Assembly: GCF_000759795.1 (NCBI RefSeq)
Contig: NZ_BBMZ01000031.1
Coordinates: 1-48,011 of the forward strand
Source: Pseudescherichia vulneris NBRC 102420
GTDB taxonomy: Bacteria; Pseudomonadota; Gammaproteobacteria; Enterobacterales; Enterobacteriaceae
Length of the DNA: 48,011 nucleotides
Reading direction: 5' to 3'
The first letter of the stretch is position 1. Every line of letters begins with the position of its first letter. Under the pieces are notes generated by a model. The model was not told the DNA's origin and searched no databases. It worked only from the letters and a program-made list of their open reading frames with translations. Position numbers and translations under genes: made by a program. This document shows positions 36,519 through 46,503 of the stretch, piece by piece.

Positions 36519-36720
36519 TTAAACTTTCCATATCGAAATAATATTTAAGAAACCATCCGCCACGCTTATTCTTTACAACTACATAACTCATCCGAAACAA
36601 ACGTAAAAAATGGAGAATTATTATATATAAATCCCGTTGCTTTTTGCGCATACAAAAAGTTGCACTACAAAGGGAAGAGTAAACGTCACCTGTATGTACG
36701 AGTGTTTCAGCTTGCTTCAT
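36499..36720 (-). CDS. Small basic protein preceding the kinase
   Basis: ATG 36720 follows a good ribosome-binding site (GGAAAGGGG) and gives 73 residues, rich in Lys/Arg and aromatics (FCMRKKQRDLYIIILHFLRL, then YVVVKNKRGGWFLKYYF). The end overlaps the kinase start by 20 bases. It is unrecognised. It could be a real third component, a leader ORF for translational coupling, or the remnant of a larger gene. Confidence 0.45.
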   Translation of the reverse strand: MKQAETLVHTGDVYSSLCSATFCMRKKQRDLYIIILHFLRLFRMSYVVVKNKRGGWFLKYYFDMESLNEIHVS

Positions 36721-36760
36721 TGGCCCCCTTTCCTTTGGAGAACAGACATCTTGCATAAAA

Positions 36761-36955
36761 TCAACTTCTAACTGAAGCAGAGCTTCGACTTAAATTCAAG
36801 GTTACAAATCTTCCTTGATTCACCGCACCTAAACGCAATACGGCCTTTGCAACTTCATTTTGACACTGTAAACAGTATAGTCCTCTACGTAAAGAGGTGG
36901 CATAGATCATTGGATCAGACGTAACACATTTATCTTTACCGCGATTGAACCTCAC
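36761..36955 (-). pseudogene. Possible CoiA-like zinc-finger N-terminal fragment
   Basis: This 64-codon frame (GTG 36955, no clear ribosome-binding site) encodes IYATSLRRGLYCLQCQNEVA and LRLGAVNQGRFVTLNL. The CxxC after a short strand, followed by a beta hairpin with 'G-N-Q-x-x-F', resembles the N-terminal finger of competence CoiA-like proteins, but the nuclease part is missing. I regard it as a likely gene fragment next to the tRNA. Confidence 0.35.
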
Positions 36956-37103
36956 CCAGTCCTAGAATGAAAAGAACGTCTGTAAGGCTTGTATCTGTTT
37001 GAGAGTAGGCACATGGCACTCAGCTATGTAATGCTAAATAAGTACGCGGAAGGAAAAAAGTAGAATTATATGAAGATAGAAAAGTGTAACTTATTGATTT
37101 TTA

Positions 37104-37179
37104 TGGTGCCGATAATAGGAGTCGAACCTACGACCTTCGCATTACGAATGCGCTGCTCTACCAACTGAGCTATATCGGC
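37104..37179 (-). tRNA. thrW: tRNA-Thr (anticodon CGT)
   Basis: Read on the minus strand, the 76-base sequence begins GCCGATATAGCTCAGTTGG and ends TATTATCGGCACCA with an encoded CCA. The anticodon loop TTCGTAA gives CGT, reading ACG (Thr). Stem GCGCA/TGCGA-type pairing and the TTCGACTCC T-loop are intact. In E. coli, thrW lies downstream of proA and its 3' end is a known prophage integration site. Here the 3' end faces the accessory region, so it is the likely anchor of the island to the left. Confidence 0.97.
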
Positions 37180-37216
37180 TTATCCGGGCGCGTCACGAGC
37201 GTGACTAAGGTATGCA

Positions 37217-37245
37217 AGGTTAAGAAAAAGCGTACGCCTCGTCAA
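37217..37245 (-). promoter_or_regulatory. Candidate thrW promoter
   Basis: On the minus strand TTGACG (37240-37245) and TAACCT (37217-37222) are separated by 17 bases and lie 38-66 bases upstream of the tRNA. The -10 is imperfect. Confidence 0.4.
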
Positions 37246-37510
37246 CTCCCCTCGCGTTTAGTTGTTGTTTTTTACAGCACAACCTCGCTAATTCAGCACA
37301 AAAAGCATGGTCATCAGCACATCCCTTCCCCTTTGAGTTGTGTCTGCCATCACACCAAGCAACATTTTTTTAACATTAGGTCGTCATGTCTTCTTTTTCT
37401 TTCAAAATCAGCTATCTTGATTTTTAACCGACCGCGATCAAGCCCCGCCAAAACAGGCCGATGATAAGATAGACCAGATACCAGATGGGCTGGATAGAGT
37501 GGATAAACTA

Positions 37511-40144
37511 ATGCAAAAATTCGCAGTTACCGATGACCTGTCCAGCCCTGATCTGGAGCATAGAAGTACCACAACCTTTATCAAACGCGCTCTGCTGCTG
37601 ATGGTCTCGCTCCTGACGGGGCTATTTGTTATCGCCATTGTCGCGTTGCTGATCATCGTGCGCAATATTAATCAGGATGCCGATAGACAGAGCGCGATGC
37701 TGCTAGAGAAAGCGATCCATAACCGGGTAGATACGCTTACCACGCACATCAAAGACTACGCCTGGTGGGGTGAGGCCTACAGCCATCTGCACCCTAACGT
37801 AGATACCGACTGGGCCTATACCCGCCAGAATATGGGCGCGACGCTCTGGCGTGATTTTACCTACGAAGGGGTGTTTGTGCTGGATGGTAGCGGCCAGACC
37901 CGGTATAGCGTCATCAATGGCCAACTGGTTACCCAATCGCTCAATGAATGGCTGGGAGAGAACCCGATCCCCAAACTACTTCAGGCGATCAATAAACCGG
38001 ACGCGATGCCGGTAGCCAATACGGTAGTGATGCAGGCCGGACATCCGGCGCTGGTGGCAGCCGCACGCATCACTACCGGCGATGACTCACGGATCGTCTC
38101 CCTCCCCGGCCCGGCCTCTACCCTGGTGTTTGTCGACGTATTGGATGACAAAAAGCTGGTCGCGCTGGGTGAAGAGTATGGCATTACGCAGGCGCGCGTG
38201 CAGCGAAAGGATGCCCCAAAGCTGGCAGGACGGCGCGGGATAGCGACGCTGCCCATTGATGGCCATCAGATAACCTTCGAGTGGAAAAGTGAAGATCCGG
38301 GGCGGGAGCTCATGCGCTACATCCTGCCGCTGCTGATCCTGCTGGCGCTGTCTACCGGCGCTCTTAGCGTGGTTCTGAGTCGCAACGTGCTCAAAAAAGC
38401 GCGTATGTATGATGAAAACACCTTCCTGCTGGCCCAGAGTCGCCATGCCCTTACCGCCAGCGAGCGCCGCTTTCGCGACGTGGCTGAAGCCACCACGGAC
38501 TGGATCTGGGAGACGGATACTGACCTGCATTTTACCTGGCTCTCCGATCGTTTTCCGGGCATTACCGGGCACAGTATCTCGGCCTGGCTGGGACGTCCCG
38601 TAACGGCATTTATGGAGGCGGATAACCAGCCGCTGGCGGAGTGGATCACGCTGCCCGGCCAGACAGGCCATCGTCGGCTGCTGCACTGCCGCTACCTGTC
38701 GGCGATGGGCCACCAGCGCTACTGCCATATCGCCATTAAACCCGTCGTTACGCCGGAAGGGATCGTTGGCTACCGGGGCACCGCGACGGATGTCACTCTC
38801 GAGGTAGAGGCACAGGCGCGGGTAGAGTATCTCTCCCGGCACGATGAGCTGACCGGGCTGCCAAACCGGGTCCGCATGCGCGAGTTCCTTGAGGGCAAGC
38901 TGCGGGCACTGCCTACGCCGGAGCATCCGCTAGCGATGATGAGCCTCGATCTGGATAAGTTTAAACCGGTTAATGACCTGTTTGGCCACGGCGTAGGCGA
39001 TGCCGTTCTGCACGAGGTGTCAACAAGGCTGCGGAGCTGCGTACGTGATTACGACCTGGTGGCGCGCCAGGGTGGGGATGAATTTATCCTAATCATCTCT
39101 GACATCCAGGATCGCAGCGATATCGAGCTTCTCTGCAATCGGATCATCGGCGAGCTGGCACGCCCCTTTGTGATCGGCGGCAATGAGATATTTATCGGTG
39201 CCAGCATCGGTATTGCTATGGCTCCGCAAGATGCGGTAGACGCGGGAGAGCTGCTGCGCTTCTCAGATATCGCGCTCTATAAGGCCAAAAACGCCGGGCG
39301 CAACAGATGGATGTTTTACACCCCAGAGATGGCCGAGCAGGTGGTCCAGCGGCGCGAAATGGAAAATAGCCTGCGCGACGCCCTTAAAAAGCAGCAGTTC
39401 CGCCTGGTTTATCAGCCGCGCTACGGGCACAACTCCTCGCGTATTATCGCCGTAGAGGCGCTGATCCGCTGGGATCATCCGGAACTCGGCCTGCTGATGC
39501 CGGATCAGTTTATCTCCCTGGCAGAGGAGACCGGTCTGATTATCCCCCTCAGCGACTGGGTACTGAAAACGGCCTGTCACGACGCGCAGCAATCCCTGCA
39601 CGGCCTCTCCGTCTCGGTGAATATCTCTGCCGTGGAGTTCCAGTCATGGGGTCTGATCGATCGCGTCAGGGATGCACTCCAGGCATCGCAGCTCGACCCG
39701 GCCAGGCTGGAGATCGAAATTACCGAAAACGCCACGCTGTGGAACCCTGAAAATAGCCTTGAGCTGATGCTGGCGCTGAAAAAGCTGGGGGTGAAGCTGC
39801 TGATGGATGACTTTGGTACAGGCTACTCGTCCCTAAGCTATCTGCGCAACTTCCCCTTTGATGGTATTAAGCTCGATAAATCCTTTATCTCCGATATGCC
39901 AGAGAGCGACAGCGCCAATACCATCGTTAAAAATATTATCGGCCTGGGTAAAGCCTTCTCGCTCAGCATTACGGCAGAGGGGGTTGAAACCGAGGGGCAG
40001 CTTCAGAAGCTGATGATGATGGAGTGCGATGAAACCCAGGGCTACCTGATCGGCAAGCCGCTCAGCCTGACGGCGCTCCGGGAGCAGATGGCCGCGCTGG
40101 ACGCGGCTGCGCAGGAGCGAACAGGCCAGCAGAGCCAGGGATAG
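37511..40144 (+). CDS. Membrane CHASE4-PAS-GGDEF-EAL cyclic-di-GMP protein
   Basis: From ATG 37511 (877 residues; GTG 37499 adds four), the protein has membrane segments at about 24-52 and 269-291 flanking a periplasmic CHASE4-like sensor (HIKDYAWWGEAYSHL). PAS (about 316-430), GGDEF (about 436-596) and EAL (about 615-865) follow. The GGDEF motif ARQGGDEF is intact, with an I-site RDYD five residues before it. EAL motifs EALIRWDH, EITENA, DDFGTGYSSLSYL and AEGVETEGQ are intact too. Both synthesis and hydrolysis of cyclic-di-GMP are possible. It sits between thrW and proA, where E. coli has no gene, and converges with proA across a 10-bp-stem hairpin. Confidence 0.93.
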   Translation: MQKFAVTDDLSSPDLEHRSTTTFIKRALLLMVSLLTGLFVIAIVALLIIVRNINQDADRQSAMLLEKAIHNRVDTLTTHIKDYAWWGEAYSHLHPNVDTDWAYTRQNMGATLWRDFTYEGVFVLDGSGQTRYSVINGQLVTQSLNEWLGENPIPKLLQAINKPDAMPVANTVVMQAGHPALVAAARITTGDDSRIVSLPGPASTLVFVDVLDDKKLVALGEEYGITQARVQRKDAPKLAGRRGIATLPIDGHQITFEWKSEDPGRELMRYILPLLILLALSTGALSVVLSRNVLKKARMYDENTFLLAQSRHALTASERRFRDVAEATTDWIWETDTDLHFTWLSDRFPGITGHSISAWLGRPVTAFMEADNQPLAEWITLPGQTGHRRLLHCRYLSAMGHQRYCHIAIKPVVTPEGIVGYRGTATDVTLEVEAQARVEYLSRHDELTGLPNRVRMREFLEGKLRALPTPEHPLAMMSLDLDKFKPVNDLFGHGVGDAVLHEVSTRLRSCVRDYDLVARQGGDEFILIISDIQDRSDIELLCNRIIGELARPFVIGGNEIFIGASIGIAMAPQDAVDAGELLRFSDIALYKAKNAGRNRWMFYTPEMAEQVVQRREMENSLRDALKKQQFRLVYQPRYGHNSSRIIAVEALIRWDHPELGLLMPDQFISLAEETGLIIPLSDWVLKTACHDAQQSLHGLSVSVNISAVEFQSWGLIDRVRDALQASQLDPARLEIEITENATLWNPENSLELMLALKKLGVKLLMDDFGTGYSSLSYLRNFPFDGIKLDKSFISDMPESDSANTIVKNIIGLGKAFSLSITAEGVETEGQLQKLMMMECDETQGYLIGKPLSLTALREQMAALDAAAQERTGQQSQG

Positions 40145-40145
40145 C

Positions 40146-40170
40146 GCGGGCGACGGCGTGCGTCGCCCGC
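40146..40170. terminator. Hairpin between the GGDEF-EAL gene and proA
   Basis: GCGGGCGACG-GCGTG-CGTCGCCCGC is a perfect 10-bp stem between two convergent stops. There is no T-tract on the plus side, so it may block antisense read-through and stabilise both mRNAs rather than act as a classic terminator. Confidence 0.6.
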
Positions 40171-40189
40171 AGACAATCAGGCACGACAA

Positions 40190-41443
40190 TCAAGCACGAA
40201 TAGTATCGTCGCCGAAGCCAACCCACTTGTAGGTGGTCAGCGCTTCAAGGCCCATCGGGCCGCGAGCGTGCAGTTTTTGCGTACTGACGGCCACTTCTGC
40301 GCCCAGTCCAAACTGCCCGCCGTCGGTGAAGCGCGTGGAAGCGTTCACGTAGACCGCAGAGGAATCCACCTCGTTCACAAAGCGGTTAGCATTGCTCAGG
40401 GTACGGGTGAGGATCGCATCTGAGTGCTGGGTGCCGTGCTCGCGAATATGCTCGATCGCCTCATCGAGCGAGGCCACTAGCTTAACGTTGAGATCGAGAG
40501 ATAAAAACTCATCGTCATACTGCTCCGGCTTCACCGCTTCAACATGCGCCGGGCCAGACTGCAACGTCTTCAGTGCCGCCGCGTCGGCGTGCAGCGTTAC
40601 GCCGCTCTGCGCCATCTGGGTGCTCAGCGCAGGCAGGAAACGCTCGGCAATCTGCTGGTTCACCAGCAGCGTCTCTACGGTGTTGCAGGTGCTCGGGCGC
40701 TGGGTCTTGGCGTTGACGATAATCTTCAGCGCGGGCTCGATCTCGGCGGTGTCATCCACGTAGATATGGCATACGCCGATCCCGCCAGTGATCACCGGAA
40801 TAGTCGACTGTTCGCGGCACAGCTTATGCAGCCCTGCCCCACCGCGTGGGATCAGCATGTCGATGTACTTATCCATGCGCAGCATCTCGTTTACCAGCGC
40901 ACGATCCGGGCTCTCAATCGCCTGGACCGCGCCTGCTGGCAGACCGCACTCCTCCAGTGCCTGCTGGATCACCTTCACGGTGGCGGCGTTAGTGCGCCAG
41001 GTCTCTTTGCCGCCGCGCAGGATCGCCGCGTTGCCGGTCTTCAGGCAGAGGGAAGCCACGTCAACGGTGACGTTGGGCCGCGCCTCGTAGATCACACCGA
41101 TCACGCCGAGGGGCACCCGGCGGCGTTCGATACGCAGGCCGCTGTCGAGCAGCCCACCGTCAATGATCTGGCCGACCGGATCCGCCAGCTTGCAGACCTG
41201 GCGTACGTCGTCGGCGATGCTCTTCAGGCGTTGCGGGTTGAGCGCCAGACGGTCAAGCATCGCTTCGCTCAGGCCGTTGCGCCGGGCTTCGAGCACGTCC
41301 TGATCGTTAGCCTGAATAATGTCGTGCGCCTGGGCCTCCAGGTAGTCGGCGATCTTCTCCAGAACGCGGTTTTTTTCTCGGCTGGAGAGCTGCGCCAGCT
41401 TATACGAGGCTGCTTTCGCAGCGATGCCCATCTGTTCAAGCAT
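40190..41443 (-). CDS. proA: Glutamate-5-semialdehyde (gamma-glutamyl phosphate) reductase
   Basis: This 417-residue enzyme reduces gamma-glutamyl phosphate to glutamate-5-semialdehyde with NADPH, the second step of proline synthesis. Family marks include [19 protein letters not shown] near residue 115, [13 protein letters not shown] near 195-207, and the catalytic cysteine in [15 protein letters not shown] near 255. It starts 11 bases after proB and is co-transcribed with it. thrW lies about 3 kb downstream rather than directly after proA, because the GGDEF-EAL gene is inserted between. Confidence 0.98.
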   Translation of the reverse strand: MLEQMGIAAKAASYKLAQLSSREKNRVLEKIADYLEAQAHDIIQANDQDVLEARRNGLSEAMLDRLALNPQRLKSIADDVRQVCKLADPVGQIIDGGLLDSGLRIERRRVPLGVIGVIYEARPNVTVDVASLCLKTGNAAILRGGKETWRTNAATVKVIQQALEECGLPAGAVQAIESPDRALVNEMLRMDKYIDMLIPRGGAGLHKLCREQSTIPVITGGIGVCHIYVDDTAEIEPALKIIVNAKTQRPSTCNTVETLLVNQQIAERFLPALSTQMAQSGVTLHADAAALKTLQSGPAHVEAVKPEQYDDEFLSLDLNVKLVASLDEAIEHIREHGTQHSDAILTRTLSNANRFVNEVDSSAVYVNASTRFTDGGQFGLGAEVAVSTQKLHARGPMGLEALTTYKWVGFGDDTIRA

Positions 41444-41454
41444 ACGTCTGCTCC

Positions 41455-42558
41455 TTAACGGGTGATCATGTCGTCGCGATGGACGGCAACCGGGCCATAC
41501 TCGTAGCCGAGAATGGCGTCGATCTGTTGTGAGTGCTGGCCAGCGATGCGTCGCAGCGCGTCGCTGTTGTAGCGGGAGACGCCGTGGGCGATGTCCCGTC
41601 CTTCCAGATTACGGATACGGATCACTTCACCACGGGAGAAGTTGCCTGTCACGCTTTTGATCCCTTTTGGCAGCAGCGAACTGCCTTTTTCGAGGATCGC
41701 CATCGTTGCCCCTTCGTCTACGGTCAGCTCGCCCGCTGGCGGTGCGCCGAAGATCCAGCGCTTGCGGCTCTCCAGCGGCGAGGTCTGGGCATGGAAGCGC
41801 GTTCCCACCGGCACGCCGTTCAGCGCGTCGCCGATAACCCCCGGCCTGCTGCCCGCAGCGATAATGGTCTCGATGCCCGCGCGGCAGGCGACGTCAGCGG
41901 CCTGTAGTTTAGTGCCCATGCCGCCAGTACCGAGGCCGGAGACGCTGTCCCCTGCGATGGCTCGTAGCGCATCGTCAATGCCGTGGACATCGGCGATCAG
42001 CTCGGCATCCGGATTATTGCGCGGATCGGCGGTGTAGAGGCCCTGCTGATCGGTGAGCAGCAGCAGCTTATCCGCCCCACCCAGAATGGCGGCCAGCGCA
42101 GAGAGATTGTCGTTATCGCCGACTTTGATCTCGGCGGTAGCGACAGCGTCGTTCTCGTTGATCACCGGCACAATGCTGTTATCCAGCAGCGCGCGCAGAG
42201 TATCGCGGGCGTTGAGGAAGCGCTCCCGGTCCTCCATATCGGCACGCGTCAGCAGCATCTGTCCTACGTGGATCCCGTAGATGGAGAAGAGCTGCTCCCA
42301 GAGCTGGATCAGACGGCTCTGCCCGACCGCCGCCAGCAGCTGCTTGGAGGCGATGGTGGCGGGCAGCTCCGGGTAGCCCAAATGCTCGCGCCCGGCGGCA
42401 ATCGCCCCGGAGGTGACGATAACAATGCGATGCCCTGCGGCATGCAGCTGCGCGCACTGGCGTACCAGCTCTACGATATGGGCGCGGTTGAGGCGGCGCG
42501 ATCCGCCCGTTAACACGCTGGTGCCGAGTTTTACCACCAGCGTCTGGGTGTCACTCAT
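41455..42558 (-). CDS. proB: Glutamate 5-kinase
   Basis: The 367-residue protein phosphorylates glutamate to gamma-glutamyl phosphate, the feedback-controlled first step of proline synthesis. The amino-acid kinase domain (1-255) shows [33 protein letters not shown] and [22 protein letters not shown]-terminal PUA domain (about 275-365) contains [20 protein letters not shown]. Length and motifs are normal. It heads the proBA operon and is divergent from phoE. Confidence 0.98.
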   Translation of the reverse strand: MSDTQTLVVKLGTSVLTGGSRRLNRAHIVELVRQCAQLHAAGHRIVIVTSGAIAAGREHLGYPELPATIASKQLLAAVGQSRLIQLWEQLFSIYGIHVGQMLLTRADMEDRERFLNARDTLRALLDNSIVPVINENDAVATAEIKVGDNDNLSALAAILGGADKLLLLTDQQGLYTADPRNNPDAELIADVHGIDDALRAIAGDSVSGLGTGGMGTKLQAADVACRAGIETIIAAGSRPGVIGDALNGVPVGTRFHAQTSPLESRKRWIFGAPPAGELTVDEGATMAILEKGSSLLPKGIKSVTGNFSRGEVIRIRNLEGRDIAHGVSRYNSDALRRIAGQHSQQIDAILGYEYGPVAVHRDDMITR

Positions 42559-42747
42559 GATTCTCTGCCGTTTTACGAATAAGGAAATGTGATGTCAGTC
42601 TGACGTTGTAACAGGAGTGAGGCCGCTTGCCAATAACCTCGGTCAAAAGGGTGAATGATTGCTGCGTGGATCGGCAAGCCTAACGGCAGATTTTTACATT
42701 TTTATTGCAGAAATAAATAAACATCGATTTTTAAAATTATTCCTGGA

Positions 42748-42765
42748 TTGTCATAAATCTTTCAT
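42748..42765 (+). promoter_or_regulatory. Pho box upstream of phoE
   Basis: TTGTCATAAATCTTTCAT matches the PhoB consensus CTGTCATAAATCTGTCAC at 15 of 18 positions, including the TGTCAT and TCA half-site cores. It lies 86 bases before the phoE start. This predicts phosphate-starvation induction through PhoB, as in E. coli. Confidence 0.85.
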
Positions 42766-42850
42766 TTCCGAACGTTAAAACCCTCTCTGTTTTCAGCAGG
42801 TATAAGCCTGGCGAATATTAGAGCGTCTTTTGTTTAAATCGGGAATCAAA

Positions 42851-43915
42851 ATGAAAAAGAGTACTCTGGCATTAGTGGTAATGGGTCTGGCTGCTTCCGC
42901 ATCTGTACAGTCCGCAGAAGTCTTTAATAAAAATGGCAACAAGCTGGACGTTTACGGCAAAGTGAAAGCCATGCACTACTTCAGCGATGACAACAGCAAC
43001 GACGGCGATAAAACATACGTTCGTTTCGGCTTTAAAGGCGAAACACAAATTAACGATCAAATTACAGGCTTCGGTCGCTGGGAAGCGGAGTTTGCCGGTA
43101 ACAACGACGAAAGCACCTCCGGACAGAAAACCCGTCTGGCCTTTGCCGGTGTGAAAATCAAAGATTTCGGTTCACTGGACTACGGTCGTAACCTGGGCGT
43201 GCTGTATGACGTGGCCGCCTACACCGATATGTTCCCTGAGTTCGGCGGTGACGGCCTGGCCCGTACCGACAACTTTATGACCAAACGTACCAGCGGCGTG
43301 GCGACCTACCGCAACACCGACTTCTTCGGCGTGGTAGACGGTCTGGATCTGACCCTGCAGTATCAGGGTAAAAACGAAAACGGCCGCAGCAGCGTCGTGA
43401 AACAGAACGGTGACGGCTTCGGTACCTCTCTGGCCTATGACTTCGGCGGCAGCGACTTCTCGGTTGTGGGCGCATACGCTAACTCTGACCGCACCGATGC
43501 GCAGAACCGGATGGCTCTGGGTCGTGGCGCGAATGCGGAAGCCTGGGCTGCTGGCGCGAAATATGACGCCAACAACGTCTACGCGGCGGCCTTCTACGGT
43601 GTCTCTTACAACATGACCCCGATCTCCTCCTCTGCTGGCTTTGCCAACAAGGCGGATAACTTCGAAGCCGTGCTCCAGTACCAGTTCGACTTTGGTCTGC
43701 GTCCGTCCGTGGGCTACGTCCTGACCAAAGGCAAAGATATCGAAGGCTTTGGTGACGAAGATCTGGTCAACTATATCGACGTGGGCGCAACCTACTACTT
43801 CAACAAAAACATGTCGGCCTTCGTTGATTATAAAATCAACCAGATTGACGACGATAACCGCCTGGTTACCACCAACGACGATATCGTTGCCCTGGGCGTG
43901 ACCTACCAGTTCTAA
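42851..43915 (+). CDS. phoE: Phosphoporin (outer-membrane trimeric porin)
   Basis: The start at ATG 42851 gives a signal peptide ([16 protein letters not shown], cut before AEVFNKNG) and a 354-residue, sixteen-stranded porin of the OmpF/OmpC/PhoE family. Conserved parts are [28 protein letters not shown], the eyelet region ([17 protein letters not shown]) and the terminal VALGVTYQF. The Pho box, lysines in the constriction loops and the position next to proB identify it as PhoE rather than OmpC or OmpF. It favours anions and phosphorylated solutes under phosphate limitation. A strong terminator follows. Confidence 0.95.
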   Translation: MKKSTLALVVMGLAASASVQSAEVFNKNGNKLDVYGKVKAMHYFSDDNSNDGDKTYVRFGFKGETQINDQITGFGRWEAEFAGNNDESTSGQKTRLAFAGVKIKDFGSLDYGRNLGVLYDVAAYTDMFPEFGGDGLARTDNFMTKRTSGVATYRNTDFFGVVDGLDLTLQYQGKNENGRSSVVKQNGDGFGTSLAYDFGGSDFSVVGAYANSDRTDAQNRMALGRGANAEAWAAGAKYDANNVYAAAFYGVSYNMTPISSSAGFANKADNFEAVLQYQFDFGLRPSVGYVLTKGKDIEGFGDEDLVNYIDVGATYYFNKNMSAFVDYKINQIDDDNRLVTTNDDIVALGVTYQF

Positions 43916-43926
43916 TTCTGAATAAG

Positions 43927-43961
43927 AAAAAGGCCCTTCATGTTGGTGAAGGGCCTTTTTT
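43927..43961. terminator. Intrinsic terminator after phoE
   Basis: AAAAAGGCCCTTCA-TGTTGG-TGAAGGGCCTTTTTT is a textbook terminator with T-tracts on both strands. It serves phoE and the convergent crl. Confidence 0.92.
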
Positions 43962-43980
43962 ATTTATGGCATCTGATTAA

Positions 43981-44382
43981 TCAGGCGCTGAGTTTAACCG
44001 GCTCATTTTTAAAGTCGTCGGCAGGCTCCAGCTTTAATTCCAGCGATGCCAGCAGCTCGCGGGCACGCTCGTGGAAAGTGCGCAGCGTATGCTCAAGACG
44101 ATCGGTCACTTCCGTATCTTTAATAGCAACCGGCTCCCAGTGACCCTCTTTATTAAACAGGCCAAACTGGTAGGTATAGGTGAAGCGTTTTTCCTGGGCT
44201 TCCATTATCATCCACCAGCCCCAAAATTCACGCTTCTCAGGGGCCGGTTTCACGTTGACGCATACGGCAAGGCAGTCAAAAAAGAAACGGTTCCCTTCGC
44301 ACTGCTCCTCGCGGATGTAAGGGCCAAGCGCCATAAACTTCTTGATCAGTCTGCTTTTCGGGTGTCCACTCGGTAACGTCAT
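43981..44382 (-). CDS. crl: Sigma-S (RpoS) holoenzyme assembly factor Crl
   Basis: This 133-residue protein has the typical Crl pattern: [47 protein letters not shown] and [10 protein letters not shown]. Crl binds sigma-S directly and helps it assemble with RNA polymerase core, raising transcription of the general stress and curli regulons. The gene order phoE-crl-frsA is the enterobacterial standard. Confidence 0.97.
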   Translation of the reverse strand: MTLPSGHPKSRLIKKFMALGPYIREEQCEGNRFFFDCLAVCVNVKPAPEKREFWGWWMIMEAQEKRFTYTYQFGLFNKEGHWEPVAIKDTEVTDRLEHTLRTFHERARELLASLELKLEPADDFKNEPVKLSA

Positions 44383-44439
44383 TGCGATCTCCTTTTGTGA
44401 TGCAACTGTTTTACCAAATCAATGGAATTAAGTAACGCA

Positions 44440-45684
44440 TTAACGCAATCTATGCTTCACCCAAGCAGTAATTTCCTGCAGTGACTTATCAAAATTGCGG
44501 TAAACCGGCTTAAACGGGATCTCCAGCAGCTTGCCGTCGGCAGAGGAAGAGGCAATAAGCCGGGACTCCTCTTCCGGGCTGAAGGGATCGTTTTTCCAGA
44601 AACCGGAGAGCATTGGCGTAGGACAGCGGCGTCCCAGTAGACCCTGCGTTTTTAACGAGTAGCGGTTCAGCTCTACGCGCAGCGCCTCGTCTGAGGCATC
44701 ATGCATCCCGAGACAGCTGGCCAGCACGTCGAGGTACATCTCCGGCACCCCGCTAAGACGCTGAGAGTCGGTGAGCAGCGAGTGCACCACCGGCCCGAGG
44801 CAGGCCACCGCTTTCAGGCGCGGTGACTCCAGGTAGGCCAACCGGACGGCAACGTTCGCCCCAAAGCGGAAGCCAAAGGCGGCGACGCGGGTGTGATCGA
44901 TCCACGGAATGTCCGGCAGCGCTTTCAGCACATGCTGATGCAGCATGCTGGAGTCCTGGGTCAGCTTCCACTTTGAGGAGAAGCCGACCGACGGCATATC
45001 GAGCGTCAGCATCGCAATGCCGTTCGGCGCGAAGTAGCGCTCGAACAGGGTGTAGTAGTCGCTCTGGAGGCTATCAAGGCCGCCGCACACCAGTACCGTG
45101 GGGAACGGGCCGTCGCCTTTTGGCATATGGAGAAAGCCCACCAGCGGCGAGCCGCCGGGAATAGCAAACTCTAGCTCGCGCAGCGTGCCGGGCAGACGAC
45201 GCGCAGCCTCTTCATAGGCGCGGTTGGCCAGGGCCTGAGCCTGCTCGGCGAGGTCATCGCCTTTCAGATGCGGGTAAGCCGCAATACTGTAGAGATTAGA
45301 GGCGTGAAGCCACTGGCGGCCGCTGAGGGCATCGTCCTCGGTCTGAGTGGCCTTCTGCTGCCACTTCATCGCCTGGGTCGCCCACTCGTAGATCCAGTTG
45401 CCGCCGCGATAGCCTACCACCGTGTCATAGAGATCGCTGTCGGTACGCTCGGCCTGGCTCATGACGATCCGCGCCTGCACGTCGAGAATTTCACGCGGAT
45501 CGACCCCGCGCCAAACCCACAGCAGACGGTTGATCAGCCGATACCAGTGCGGAACGTTGGTCCCGTCCAGTGCGGAGGCCATAGCAGGAGGGTTACCCCG
45601 CTGAAAACGGCGCACCAGCGTCGAGGTTTCGGGATGTTTGAATCGGGGTTTAAACAGGGTTTCGCTGAGGTTAGCCTGGGTCAT
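44440..45684 (-). CDS. frsA: Esterase FrsA (fermentation-respiration switch protein)
   Basis: The 414-residue alpha/beta-hydrolase FrsA (YafA) is identified by its conserved N-terminal part ([33 protein letters not shown]), the core [14 protein letters not shown] and the nucleophile region [20 protein letters not shown]. The usual Ser of GxSxG is a phenylalanine-glycine variant here (FGFRFG), as in known FrsA proteins with weak or cofactor-free activities. GGAGG precedes ATG 45684. It lies between crl and gpt, as in E. coli. Confidence 0.95.
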   Translation of the reverse strand: MTQANLSETLFKPRFKHPETSTLVRRFQRGNPPAMASALDGTNVPHWYRLINRLLWVWRGVDPREILDVQARIVMSQAERTDSDLYDTVVGYRGGNWIYEWATQAMKWQQKATQTEDDALSGRQWLHASNLYSIAAYPHLKGDDLAEQAQALANRAYEEAARRLPGTLRELEFAIPGGSPLVGFLHMPKGDGPFPTVLVCGGLDSLQSDYYTLFERYFAPNGIAMLTLDMPSVGFSSKWKLTQDSSMLHQHVLKALPDIPWIDHTRVAAFGFRFGANVAVRLAYLESPRLKAVACLGPVVHSLLTDSQRLSGVPEMYLDVLASCLGMHDASDEALRVELNRYSLKTQGLLGRRCPTPMLSGFWKNDPFSPEEESRLIASSSADGKLLEIPFKPVYRNFDKSLQEITAWVKHRLR

Positions 45685-45748
45685 TGCGCGCAGCCTCCAT
45701 GATTACGTCACTTCACCTATTGTAACCTGCCGGGCGCTAAATAACAGA

Positions 45749-45769
45749 ACGCCCGGCATAACCGGGCGT
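45749..45769 (-). terminator. Terminator after gpt
   Basis: On the minus strand, ACGCCCGG-TTATG-CCGGGCGT is followed by TCTGTTATTT, 21 bases after the gpt stop. Confidence 0.75.
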
Positions 45770-45789
45770 AAAGTTAGGAAAAAAGCAGC

Positions 45790-46248
45790 TTAGCGGCCAG
45801 AGATAGGCGGTACGAAGACCACGCCCATGTCCCACGGCTGCTCAATCCAGGTATCCTGCGGGATATCAATCACGTAATCATTCACCAGCGGGCGACCGGC
45901 CGGCTTGGCGAAAATAGTAACGAAGTGGGCTTTCGGGTACATCTCACGGATAGCCACGGCGGTACCACCGGTATCCACCAGATCGTCAATCACGATAAAG
46001 CCTTCACCGTCGCCTTCAGCACGCTTCAGCACTTTCAGCTCGCGCTGGTTGTCGTGGTCGTAGCTGGAGATGCAAACGGTATCAACATGGCGAATACCCA
46101 GCTCACGGGCCAGCAGGGCAGCCGGAACTAAACCACCACGGCTAACGGCAATGATGCCTTTCCACTGTTCTGACGGCATCAGGCGCGCGGCCAGCTTGCG
46201 GGCGTGAATTTGCAACATGTCCCAGGTGACGACGTATTTTTCGCTCAT
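45790..46248 (-). CDS. gpt: Xanthine(-guanine) phosphoribosyltransferase
   Basis: This 152-residue type I phosphoribosyltransferase salvages xanthine and guanine (and hypoxanthine weakly) to their nucleotides with PRPP. It shows the PRPP loop [19 protein letters not shown], the early [19 protein letters not shown] and the C-terminal base-pocket part [17 protein letters not shown]. Length and sequence are near those of the E. coli enzyme. It is divergent from pepD, as in E. coli. Confidence 0.98.
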   Translation of the reverse strand: MSEKYVVTWDMLQIHARKLAARLMPSEQWKGIIAVSRGGLVPAALLARELGIRHVDTVCISSYDHDNQRELKVLKRAEGDGEGFIVIDDLVDTGGTAVAIREMYPKAHFVTIFAKPAGRPLVNDYVIDIPQDTWIEQPWDMGVVFVPPISGR

Positions 46249-46503
46249 GTGAAGTGTCCCAGCCTATTGTAAAACGGCTTAAATGTGTTCAGGGGAAAAT
46301 GGGTTGCGCGAGATTATAGAGATCTGACGCACTAAAAACCAGTGTTACGCGGCCCGCCCTGCGCTTTTTACACGTGTCACACTCAGACAGGCAATAAAGT
46401 GGTATTCTGAATTTCTCTCACCCGCAACGCGCGTGATGCTCTGTAATCACTAATCCTATGCCCTGCCCCTCTGTTTTGCAGGCCATTGACATGGAGAATC
46501 ATT

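Noticed and set aside
40544..42513. Long plus-strand frames opposite proA and proB
   Set aside because: Antisense shadows of conserved biosynthetic genes with no recognisable protein features.
46249..46503. A purine riboswitch between gpt and pepD
   Set aside because: The conserved purine-aptamer core is not visible, and enterobacterial gpt is not known to use one.
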